Source: Bacillota bacterium
GTDB lineage: Bacteria; Bacillota_A; Clostridia; DSM-8532
Direction: 5' to 3'
NCBI GenBank assembly: GCA_023424865.1
Contig: JAFADM010000382.1
Span: 1-15,750 of the forward strand
Length of the DNA stretch: 15,750 nt
In this document: piece after piece, positions 7,151 through 14,417 of the stretch
Position numbering within the stretch: position 1 is the first letter of the stretch
Layout: every line of letters begins with the position of its first letter
Made by a program: the position numbers and the translations under genes
The notes under the pieces: generated by a model
Seen by the model: only the letters and a program-made list of their open reading frames with translations
Database searches by the model: none
What the model was told of the DNA's origin: nothing

Positions 7151-7304
7151 AATGAAACTGAAAGAAATTTTTTATCCGACTCCTCTAAATGGATTGCCAT
7201 TCGCAATTGTCGAAAAATTAACAGCGGAGAACATTGCACCTCTTGTTCAAGCCTCTTTAAAATTTCCTGAATATCTGCATTTATATGCATGCGCTATTTA
7301 TTAA
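7131..7304 (+). CDS. Small hypothetical protein (57 residues)
   Basis: A third short rightward frame overlaps the end of the previous one by 20 bases. TAAAGG lies 6 bases before the ATG at 7131. A second in-frame ATG at 7152 lies one base past the preceding stop. The product contains KLKEIFYPTPLNGLPFAIVE and ends in YLHLYACAIY. Both this frame and the one before end in AIY, probably by chance. No family is recognised, and no membrane segment is obvious. It could be a fragment of a longer gene split by a frameshift, since the two neighbouring frames adjoin so closely. A hairpin starts 6 bases after its stop. Confidence 0.4.
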   Translation: MKGLYIKMKLKEIFYPTPLNGLPFAIVEKLTAENIAPLVQASLKFPEYLHLYACAIY

Positions 7305-7328
7305 GAAAAGGGACAGTTGCCTGTCCCC
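7305..7328 (-). terminator. Rho-independent terminator of the SLH operon
   Basis: GGGACAG (7310-7316) and CTGTCCC (7321-7327) pair perfectly around a TTGC loop. Read on the minus strand the hairpin is followed by TTTTCTT, so it ends leftward transcripts. GGGGACAG...CTGTCCC hairpins also occur as dispersed repeats in clostridial genomes, so it may belong to such a family. Confidence 0.65.
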
Positions 7329-7397
7329 ATTTAATAAAGAAGCTATAGAGCGATTTGTGATTTTTCTAATTCAAAATACTTCCTATAATTTTTATTT

Positions 7398-7829
7398 TCA
7401 GGTATCGTCTCGTCCTTCCCTTATTTGAAGCAAAACCGTGTTGCCCTCATGGATTTGTTTGTTTATTGCAAGATTTAATTCGCGTATTTTTTCCGTTGAT
7501 AAGTTTTTATCAATTGGTGAACCATACAAATACGTTTTCCAGCTAAAAGAATCTGCATTATTATCGTCTGATAATGCTAATAACTCCTGGAGCTCCTTCT
7601 GTTCGTTTCCCAATTTTTTAACAAATATTTTGTACGCAGCTTCATTCCATGTGCCATCTTCATAATTCGCATATTGTGAGATAGTTTTTATCTCTGCCGG
7701 CATCACGAAAAGAAGCACTTTATAATACTGTCCAAAAGGATTCCCAGGTATATATACTAAGTTACTTAACAGAGCAAAAATAACGACAATAACCAAAATC
7801 CCTATACCAAAATACATTGAAGTTGTCAT
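7398..7829 (-). CDS. Single-pass membrane protein of unknown function
   Basis: The 143-residue protein has one hydrophobic segment near residues 7-27 (FGIGILVIVVIFALLSNLVY) with few charged residues before it. It has a soluble remainder of about 115 residues, probably mostly helical, with charged stretches such as KKLGNEQKELQELLAL and LSTEKIRELNLAINKQIHEG. The segment may serve as an anchor or an uncleaved signal; no lipobox is seen. GGGGG lies 7 bases before the ATG. It lies only 39 bases downstream of the SLH protein gene and shares its terminator, so the two are probably one transcript. A role linked to that surface protein is inferred from position. I do not recognise the family. Confidence 0.7.
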   Translation of the reverse strand: MTTSMYFGIGILVIVVIFALLSNLVYIPGNPFGQYYKVLLFVMPAEIKTISQYANYEDGTWNEAAYKIFVKKLGNEQKELQELLALSDDNNADSFSWKTYLYGSPIDKNLSTEKIRELNLAINKQIHEGNTVLLQIREGRDDT

Positions 7830-7868
7830 CTAAATACCCCCGTTCACTCGTAAACCCGTAAGCTTCAT

Positions 7869-10800
7869 TCAGGAACCTTGACCTGGCACTTCTTCAACAA
7901 ACTCTGATTCGATTATTTCAGCGTCCTGGCTTGATTCGTCTTTAACAAACTCTGATTCAATTATTTCAGCATCCTGGCTTGATTCGTCTTCAACAGGCTC
8001 TGATTCAATTATTTCAGGACTCTGATCTGATTCGTCTTCAATAGTTTCAGGCTCACCGTTTTCTAAATCATCGCCGGCCTTAACATTATCAATATTATCT
8101 TTATTAGCTTCTTCTGCTGCATCCTTGGGATTGTTGCGAATATCATCCGTTATGAGCTCAATGTCACTCTTTAAACCAAATAATCGTGCACCCACATTTC
8201 CCGGAGATGACTCATAAGTTACCTCGTTTACCGGAGTGATTATCGATGTAACGCTGTCATACTCAAACACCTTCCACAAATTACCTTCCATTTGCGGCAC
8301 ATTAAAGGTGTAGAGAGGAAGCATGGATGCACCGACAAAAACTTTTATATTCGCTCCCGAATTGGCAAGTCGCCAGGCATCGGAAGTTACGTATCTGTCC
8401 GAGTAGTTATGAACATAGAACGAATAGACCCCCTCTGCCGGTACATAGATGGTAGTTGTTTCAGGCCCATAGCTAAAAATATCATCCAAATCCAGATCCG
8501 CCATTTTGGTTCCGGTAACAGAATAAGTTCTGTTACCATAATAGGTATGGAACTTACCTCCACTTTCCGCAGGACCTACAAGATGTGAATCCAAATCATA
8601 GGGATATTGGCCCCACCTAAGTACAATACGCAGTTGATTTGCATTGAGGGATGTTGTTACAGCACCGTTTTGTGCTGTTATGGTTTTCCCTCCAAGAATC
8701 TTGATGTTAAAGTAATTAGGCAAATAGCGGTCTTCCTCGTTACTCAGGCTGCGATTATCTGTAATCTGTACGCAATAATTGCCGGCCGGTAAAGTATCTG
8801 TTGAATAGCTGCCGTCTGCATTAGTGGTGATCGATTTTACAATCTCCCCTTCATCGGTGTTATTCAAACCAGCTCGGATATCAAGCGTCAATCCTTCTAC
8901 CCCGTGTCCAGTCAAGACGTCATATACCATTCCTGAAGCATACCCTTCTCCTTCAAATTCATTAGGTATGCATTCCAAGGTCGCGTTGTAGTAATTCGTT
9001 TGACCCGCTTTCACCAATATCGTTTGCCGTAACGAAATGTACCCTTCTTTAGTGATGTCCAAATAATAAAGCCCCGCAGGTATTTCAGGGATCGTGTAAA
9101 TACCGTCAGCACCTGTTTTCGTTGATTTTGTCAGAGCTCCAGACCCTGTTATTTTCATAACATTAACCAATGTATCGGTTAAGGGTAAATTATTGGTATC
9201 ATCTGTGTCAGCGTCCGCAATTGTTATTTTTCCGGTAATACTGTTTTCATATAACGTGTCTAAAACGGCATCAACAGTCTTTTTGCTTCCACTGACCGAA
9301 ATTCCCTCAACTGTATAAGCAGTATAGCTATCCTTTTCAAAGGTTACTTCGTAGATTCCGCTGAGAATATTACTAAATTCGTAGTTACCATTTGAGTCGG
9401 TCATAGTTGTTTTCACCTGACCATCGAAAGAATCCGTCCTCTTGAGAGTTACCTTCACATCCGATAGCTTGGGATTATTACTGTTATCTCTGTCATCATC
9501 CGATTCACTCACTGTCCCGACGAGTTTTGTAGAAGAAATACCTTCTTCAAAAAACATCTTTTCCCACGAAAACTTTTTCTCGATGCCTCCACTCCAGTTA
9601 AAGCCCTTGGCAAGCAGACGAATATCACCGTTTAATCGCGCACCTACACCATGTGCAAATTGAGCGTTTCCGTCCACTTCAAAGCCTTCAGTGCCGGCAG
9701 AAATACTTCCGTCGAGAGTTGCTTCGGTTCTATAGAAGATAATTCCACTGATATCAGCCGGCATGATACCGGCTATCATAACTCCTGCATCAACACCGCC
9801 ACCAACCTCGAGCTTTGCTGTTGCAGAGCCTTCCAACTTAACATTGAAAGAGGATTCATCCTTATCAAAAATTTCGAGCTGCCTGTCAAAGGGTAAGCTA
9901 TAGCTCTTTTGTCCTAAATTATTGCTTATAGAGCCGTAAGCGCCTGAAAAGTCTTTTTTTTGCAAATTAAAGCCCTTTTCTATGGATGAGCTTTTATTAA
10001 ATGTTAAGGCTAATGTACCTTCAACGCTGCCGTCCATATCCATAATTATGGAAACCATTAAAATGGGATCAAACGGTACGGTAACGGATTGATCGGAAAC
10101 ACTCTTGATTCTTCCAACCACGGGAGTACCGGACAGCCGTATACCGAAGGAAACCAGAACTATTTTGTTATTATAGTCCACGCCTTGCAAAGACAATCCC
10201 ATGAACTCCCGTTTATTGTTAAAGCCGCTGTTCATCCCCTTCACCAAATCAGATGTATCTACCTTTGCTTCGTACTCCGCTTTCAGCTCTGTAATTTCGT
10301 CATAAGTTATTTTTGATAGTATTTGCTGAGGAAGAATATCAAAGCTCCACGGCAAGAGGTTTGGATGCCATTCAATACCACCCGTATACTTTAAGTTTTC
10401 CACACCAAATTTACCACCAAGTTTAATCTGGTCGTTTTCTGTTGTTATGTTGCCATCTTTATCATAAATGACGACATCGTTTAACTTGACCAGTAAGCTT
10501 GTTGACTTTTTATTGCCATCCACAGATTCAGAAACTGTTGGAATAAGTGCCTTAAGTAACTCCTGTGGCTGCCATCCGGCAGAAGGGAATGCTGTATTGG
10601 GTTCTGCTCTGAGCGACATTCTGCTTGAAGCGACAGATACATACTCATTATTTTCCTCATTCGGGATATACTGAGAACCATCCGGCAAGAGGATAAATGC
10701 CAATGGATCCTCGGTATCAATTCCACCTGAAAAATCCATGCGTACGTCGCCATTAAATAACTTATCCATGGTAGGCGTCATGAATTTCACAACTTCATAT

Positions 10801-12632
10801 TCCGAACCAGGGTACTGGTCCAAATCCTCGCTCTCGCCAACTCCGCCAATTTCACCTATAAAACCTGTTACAAAATAGTCGCATTGAGGAATCACATAGG
10901 TGTCACCAACAGAAATCGAACCCTTTTTTATAGCAGAAACCAGGGGTGATGTTTCCAACATTAATACGCTGACAAAATCATCTTCCGGAGTGGCCGTTTC
11001 TTCTCCCTCGCTCCACACATCCACGATACTGTCAAAGATCGATTGAATATCCTCAGTATCAGTAGTTTTCACAGATGGTGCAAAGGTAACATCCGTACTC
11101 AGTCTGTCAATATAAAGCTCAATATCCTTAGAATTATTACTGCTGTCGGTAACCGATATTTTTACAGCATTACCGCCTATGTTTAAGGGTACTGTTATTT
11201 CAAAATCTCCCAGTCCGCTTACCGTTAACGTTTGCGCATCTGCAGAAACAGGCTGATTAACCGCTGTCACTTTCGTGAGCCCCACATTGTCCTGAGCACT
11301 TCCCTTCAGAACAATAGAGCTTTCTGTTGTCAGCAAAGTTCCAGACTCTGTCTCAAAGCCCGTTTTAGTAATTGTTACACTTGGAGGAGTTGTATCACTG
11401 TTACTCTCTCCACCACCGCCGCCCCCGTTACTAAAGCCGCCGCCTCCTGCGCCGGGAGTGGCTGCCGCAGGTTTAAGCGTTAAATTAGTTAAGGTTAATG
11501 TCCCGACATTAACTTCCCCAATCTGGACTGAAGTACCGCTTACCGTTGCATAAACCTTATAGGTTTGGTTCGGAAGTAATTTTAGATTAAATTCTCCTGT
11601 CGTATTTGTAATTGTCTTAAATTCCAAATCTCCGGATTTAAACGACAACTCACCCTCATATAATACGGAACCACTTGTATTATAAGCCGTACCCGATACT
11701 TGCACGGCTTTTTCCAATACAAGAATATTTTCAAGCAATCCATTCTTAAATGGCGCGCTTACTTTACGAATAACTCCTAATGCCTCACCTTTTGAAGCTT
11801 CAATCCTAAATTCGCCTTTTTCCGTAATATCAAATTTGAATTGACCAAATTTATTAGACTTTACGGTTTGTCCAACCTTGCCATCATTAATGGGGGTTAA
11901 GCTGACATCGGCTCCTTCTAACAGTTTTCCTTCTTCAGAAATAAAACCGACTATTCCTTTGTAATTAACAAAGCAGGCATTATAATAGTTATCTATCATT
12001 GTATAGGCTTCTGCCCGGGTTATCTCGTCCTGTGGTCCAAATTTACCGTCAGGATAACCGACAATCATTCCGGATTTAGCTGCGGTGACCACATTATTAT
12101 AGGACCAGCGTTCTTTCTGAACATCCGGGAAAGCATTCTTTAGTTCTTTCCCCTCGGCTAGTTCTGTAATAATATTTGAGGAGTTGACAAGTATCGTTGC
12201 AAATTGCTCTCTTGTAATGAGGTTATCGGGTTTGAATGTACCGTCACCGTTACCTACCGCGATCTCCAATTTTTTAGATAGCTCAATATAATTTTCGAGT
12301 TTATGATTTTTAGTATCACTAAATGAGTTAAGATTTGAAACATCCTTTAATGCGGCTTTCAACAAATCTTTGGACAGATTCGCTTTTAATATCAGCTCAA
12401 TCGTTTCAGCACGTGTTACTTTTTTGTTTGGTTGAAAGGCATTCGTGTTAACTAATGAATCGTTTACCACTTCCAAAGAAATCATGTGCTCAATCATTTT
12501 TTGAGCCCAATGTCCTTTAATATCAGCTTGTCCTGCAGAGTTTGATTGCTCGGCGAAAGCCTCGCCCATTGGACTAATAATTAGAATGAGGATAAGTACC
12601 ATCGCTAGAATTCTGCTTCGTTTCATTGTCAT
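7869..12632 (-). CDS. SLH-domain multi-modular cell-surface protein with YfaP-like C-terminal domain
   Basis: This 1587-residue exported protein starts with a signal peptide (KRSR, then a hydrophobic core, likely cut after AFA at 27). Three SLH motifs follow at about 37-85, 103-150 and 168-216 (TRAET, TREQF and TRAEA segments), which bind secondary wall polymer and fix the protein to the S-layer or wall. Two beta modules follow, then a glycine-rich linker (394-408) and an Ig-like module (about 414-510). A long middle part of about 500 residues is not recognised. Three carboxypeptidase-regulatory-like modules lie at about 1034-1115, 1130-1212 and 1230-1295 (DSNGNYEF, GADGIYTI and NADGSYST turns). 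A YfaP/DUF2135-like domain lies at about 1333-1445 (LRWGQYPYDLDSHLVGP, YGPETTTIYV, FYVHNYSDR). The tail is acidic, with three 16-residue repeats. The start at 12632 has GAGGGG 4 bases before it; ATG 12626 is an alternative with wider spacing. The ligand or substrate is unknown. Confidence 0.88.
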   Translation of the reverse strand: MTMKRSRILAMVLILILIISPMGEAFAEQSNSAGQADIKGHWAQKMIEHMISLEVVNDSLVNTNAFQPNKKVTRAETIELILKANLSKDLLKAALKDVSNLNSFSDTKNHKLENYIELSKKLEIAVGNGDGTFKPDNLITREQFATILVNSSNIITELAEGKELKNAFPDVQKERWSYNNVVTAAKSGMIVGYPDGKFGPQDEITRAEAYTMIDNYYNACFVNYKGIVGFISEEGKLLEGADVSLTPINDGKVGQTVKSNKFGQFKFDITEKGEFRIEASKGEALGVIRKVSAPFKNGLLENILVLEKAVQVSGTAYNTSGSVLYEGELSFKSGDLEFKTITNTTGEFNLKLLPNQTYKVYATVSGTSVQIGEVNVGTLTLTNLTLKPAAATPGAGGGGFSNGGGGGGESNSDTTPPSVTITKTGFETESGTLLTTESSIVLKGSAQDNVGLTKVTAVNQPVSADAQTLTVSGLGDFEITVPLNIGGNAVKISVTDSSNNSKDIELYIDRLSTDVTFAPSVKTTDTEDIQSIFDSIVDVWSEGEETATPEDDFVSVLMLETSPLVSAIKKGSISVGDTYVIPQCDYFVTGFIGEIGGVGESEDLDQYPGSEYEVVKFMTPTMDKLFNGDVRMDFSGGIDTEDPLAFILLPDGSQYIPNEENNEYVSVASSRMSLRAEPNTAFPSAGWQPQELLKALIPTVSESVDGNKKSTSLLVKLNDVVIYDKDGNITTENDQIKLGGKFGVENLKYTGGIEWHPNLLPWSFDILPQQILSKITYDEITELKAEYEAKVDTSDLVKGMNSGFNNKREFMGLSLQGVDYNNKIVLVSFGIRLSGTPVVGRIKSVSDQSVTVPFDPILMVSIIMDMDGSVEGTLALTFNKSSSIEKGFNLQKKDFSGAYGSISNNLGQKSYSLPFDRQLEIFDKDESSFNVKLEGSATAKLEVGGGVDAGVMIAGIMPADISGIIFYRTEATLDGSISAGTEGFEVDGNAQFAHGVGARLNGDIRLLAKGFNWSGGIEKKFSWEKMFFEEGISSTKLVGTVSESDDDRDNSNNPKLSDVKVTLKRTDSFDGQVKTTMTDSNGNYEFSNILSGIYEVTFEKDSYTAYTVEGISVSGSKKTVDAVLDTLYENSITGKITIADADTDDTNNLPLTDTLVNVMKITGSGALTKSTKTGADGIYTIPEIPAGLYYLDITKEGYISLRQTILVKAGQTNYYNATLECIPNEFEGEGYASGMVYDVLTGHGVEGLTLDIRAGLNNTDEGEIVKSITTNADGSYSTDTLPAGNYCVQITDNRSLSNEEDRYLPNYFNIKILGGKTITAQNGAVTTSLNANQLRIVLRWGQYPYDLDSHLVGPAESGGKFHTYYGNRTYSVTGTKMADLDLDDIFSYGPETTTIYVPAEGVYSFYVHNYSDRYVTSDAWRLANSGANIKVFVGASMLPLYTFNVPQMEGNLWKVFEYDSVTSIITPVNEVTYESSPGNVGARLFGLKSDIELITDDIRNNPKDAAEEANKDNIDNVKAGDDLENGEPETIEDESDQSPEIIESEPVEDESSQDAEIIESEFVKDESSQDAEIIESEFVEEVPGQGS
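7893..8036 (-). repeat. Three tandem 48-bp repeats in the SLH protein gene
   Basis: Three 48-base units encode DESDQSPEIIESEPVE, DESSQDAEIIESEFVK and DESSQDAEIIESEFVE. The two units nearest the gene's end are almost identical and the first has diverged. This points to recent duplication and possible copy-number variation of the acidic tail. Confidence 0.85.
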
Positions 12633-12997
12633 CAGTCCCCTCTATGCATTTTTACTGTGGAGTATTTTTAATTCCGCTTTTAAAAACAAAGTTATGTTAA
12701 AATACTGGAATGCAATGAGATGACTGATAATAAAAGCACCTTTTTATCTTGTCAAACGATAAAAAATAATACCTATATATCAGTTACTTCATTTGATTCC
12801 CTATTAACTCGTTCATTTTTTTTGTCATTGCTTATTACAAATGTAAAAATACCCCTAAACAGAATACATGAATTGGAAAAATTCTTCAATAGACGTATTA
12901 CAAATATTTAACATCTTTTTGCGGCTGTTTGGCACCGAATAAACTTAACGTCCTTGCGGAATAAAATAGAAAAAGAACGCCACTGCATAACTCCCCT
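12633..12997. other. AT-rich intergenic region, SLH operon upstream region
   Basis: About 365 bases separate the SLH gene from the broken CotJC gene. For the leftward SLH gene, TTGTTT and AATACT separated by 17 bases (about 12665-12695) could be a promoter. A 63-codon rightward frame at 12720-12911 lacks a good ribosome site and looks like chance. No trace of the missing CotJC front was found on either strand. Confidence 0.5.
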
Positions 12998-13013
12998 ATA
13001 GCCATTTAGTCAA
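12998..13013 (-). repeat. Imperfect terminal inverted repeat, right copy
   Basis: The reverse complement, TTGACTAAATGGCTAT, matches 4609-4624 at 14 of 16 positions. It directly adjoins the direct-repeat copy at the CotJC break. Confidence 0.35.
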
Positions 13014-13022
13014 TCAGACTAA
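13012..13022 (+). repeat. Direct repeat, right copy at the CotJC break
   Basis: AATCAGACTAA is identical to 4532-4542. Recognisable CotJC coding begins within this repeat (codons AAT CAG ACT AAA, then AILNDIGTEEL). Confidence 0.4.
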
Positions 13023-13431
13023 AGCTATACTTAACGATATAGGCACTGAGGAGCTCGGCCACTTAGAAATGGTTGGAGCCATGGTTCATCAGCTTCTTAA
13101 GAATGCAACTCCGGAGGATATCAAGCGTGCCGGCTCAGCAGGCTACTTTGCTGATCATGGCTATGGCGTTTATCCGGTAAGTGCTTCAGGTGTCCCCTGG
13201 TCCGCCGAAGGAATCCAGTCCATGGGTGATCCTATTGCAGACCTTAACGAGGATCTGGCTGCGGAGCAAAAGGCTCGTGCCACTTATGAAAACTTAATCC
13301 GTCTGAGCGACGATCCGGATGTCCTTGACGCGCTTCGTTTCTTAAGAGAAAGAGAAGTTGTTCATTATCAGCGTTTTGGTGAAGCCTTGCGTATTGTAGA
13401 AGAAACCCTGCAGAGAAAAAAATACTATTAA
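13012..13431 (+). pseudogene. cotJC: CotJC-type manganese catalase, 5'-truncated
   Basis: The visible product runs from TKAILNDIGTEELGHLEMVG to the stop. It matches the C-terminal two thirds of CotJC spore-coat / manganese catalase proteins, which are normally about 190-200 residues. Metal-site elements present are EELGH, the LAAEQKAR glutamate and REREVVH. The N-terminal part of about 50-55 residues, which should hold the first metal-ligand glutamate and the GGxxGELAA segment, is absent. Upstream the frame stays open only to 12991 and has no start codon or ribosome site. An internal ATG at 13069 would give 120 residues lacking part of the metal site, so a working enzyme is unlikely from this copy alone. 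The clean break at a repeat shared with the recombinase side suggests a recombination event. The front part may still exist elsewhere in the genome. Confidence 0.8.
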
Positions 13432-13523
13432 GCTATTCCTTTTTAAATAGCTTGATAATTCGATAGAGACATATAAGATGTACCGCATGGAAGAAGAACG
13501 ATTCAATCTGCCTTCATCCCATA

Positions 13524-13577
13524 AAAAAGGTTTAAAGCATTGTCCCACTCAAGGTGGTTGACGCTTTAAACCTTTTT
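13524..13577. terminator. Bidirectional terminator between cotJC and eda
   Basis: AAAAAGGTTTAAAGC (13524-13538) pairs perfectly with GCTTTAAACCTTTTT (13563-13577). An inner CCAC/GTGG helix lies in the loop. T-runs follow on both strands, so it can end both the rightward catalase transcript and the leftward kdgK-eda transcript. Confidence 0.85.
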
Positions 13578-13671
13578 AGTTTCATTTATAAGCTAATCAA
13601 ATATAAGCTAACTATTGTTAACTTCGGACAGCTAATGCAATTTTCCTTGAGCATAATACAGGAAAGCCTTT

Positions 13672-14319
13672 TTATTTCGCTCTGGCTTCCTTGATTTTCT
13701 CAATGAACTGACGGGCAATGGTGGTGATGGACTCATAATCGCCCTTTTTGGCACCTGCAATAAGGTTGCCGCCCACACCTACAGCCTGTGCTCCTGCTTT
13801 AATCCATTCACCCACATTTTCAAGGCTTACACCACCGGTGGGCATGAGAGGAGCATAAGGAATGGGGCCTTTTATTGCCTTAATGATACTTGGCCCAAAA
13901 AGCTCTCCAGGGAAAATTTTAACGATATCCGCTCCGCATTCCATGCATTCTACCACTTCCTTAATGGTCATGGCACCGGGCATGGAGGCTACCTGGTAAC
14001 GGTTGCAAAGGGCAACCACTTCCTTGTTCAGATAGGGGCTCACTACATACTGGGCTCCAGCCAGTATAGCGGTTCTTGCTGTTTCAGGATCCAAAACGGT
14101 ACCGGCACCGATAATGATTTCACCGGAATTGTACTTTTTGGAAAGGTCTTTAATAAGCTCAGCAGCACCAGGTACCGTAAAGGTTACCTCAATGGCTGCA
14201 ACACCACCGGCAATACACGCTTCGGTTATTTTAACAGCCTGTTCGGCACTGTCTGCCCGGACAACAGCCACAAGTCCGCCAGCTTTAATTTTTGAAAGGA
14301 TCTCCTGCTTTGTTGCCAT
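13672..14319 (-). CDS. eda: KDPG/KHG aldolase (2-dehydro-3-deoxyphosphogluconate aldolase)
   Basis: The 215-residue cytoplasmic enzyme splits 2-keto-3-deoxy-6-phosphogluconate into pyruvate and glyceraldehyde-3-phosphate. Motifs of the class I aldolase barrel are present: LVAVVRADS (Arg21), AAIEVTFTVPGA (Glu44), GAGTVLDPE, SMPGAMT, DIVKIFPGELFGP with Schiff-base Lys134, and MPTGGVSLENVGEW. The ATG at 14319 is chosen because GGAGG stands 8 bases before it. An upstream in-frame start at 14385 would add 22 residues unlike the family and would cover a hairpin and this ribosome site. It follows kdgK on the same strand with 98 bases between, so phosphorylation and cleavage of ketodeoxygluconate are encoded together. 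Members of the family may also act on 2-keto-4-hydroxyglutarate. Confidence 0.95.
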   Translation of the reverse strand: MATKQEILSKIKAGGLVAVVRADSAEQAVKITEACIAGGVAAIEVTFTVPGAAELIKDLSKKYNSGEIIIGAGTVLDPETARTAILAGAQYVVSPYLNKEVVALCNRYQVASMPGAMTIKEVVECMECGADIVKIFPGELFGPSIIKAIKGPIPYAPLMPTGGVSLENVGEWIKAGAQAVGVGGNLIAGAKKGDYESITTIARQFIEKIKEARAK

Positions 14320-14336
14320 TTTTATTTCCTCCATTC

Positions 14337-14373
14337 CCCAATCCACAAGCGGGGTATCCCCCGTCGGATTGGG
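14337..14373 (-). promoter_or_regulatory. Intercistronic hairpin between kdgK and eda
   Basis: CCCAATCC (14337-14344) and GGATTGGG (14366-14373) pair perfectly. The loop contains a second small helix (GGGG/CCCC, 14351-14361). It lies just before the eda ribosome site and lacks a T-run. A role in mRNA processing, stability or relative expression is more likely than termination. Confidence 0.5.
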
Positions 14374-14417
14374 TCCACATTTCACGGCTATTTAATCGCC
14401 GTTATATTTTAAAGAAA

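Noticed and set aside
12720..12911. Rightward 63-codon frame in the AT-rich spacer
   Set aside because: No ribosome site, skewed composition, and no family resemblance. It is probably a chance frame.
13432..13465. AAGCTATT/AATAGCTT hairpin just after the cotJC stop as the main terminator
   Set aside because: The T-run lies in the loop, not after the stem. The much stronger hairpin at 13524-13577 is the better terminator.
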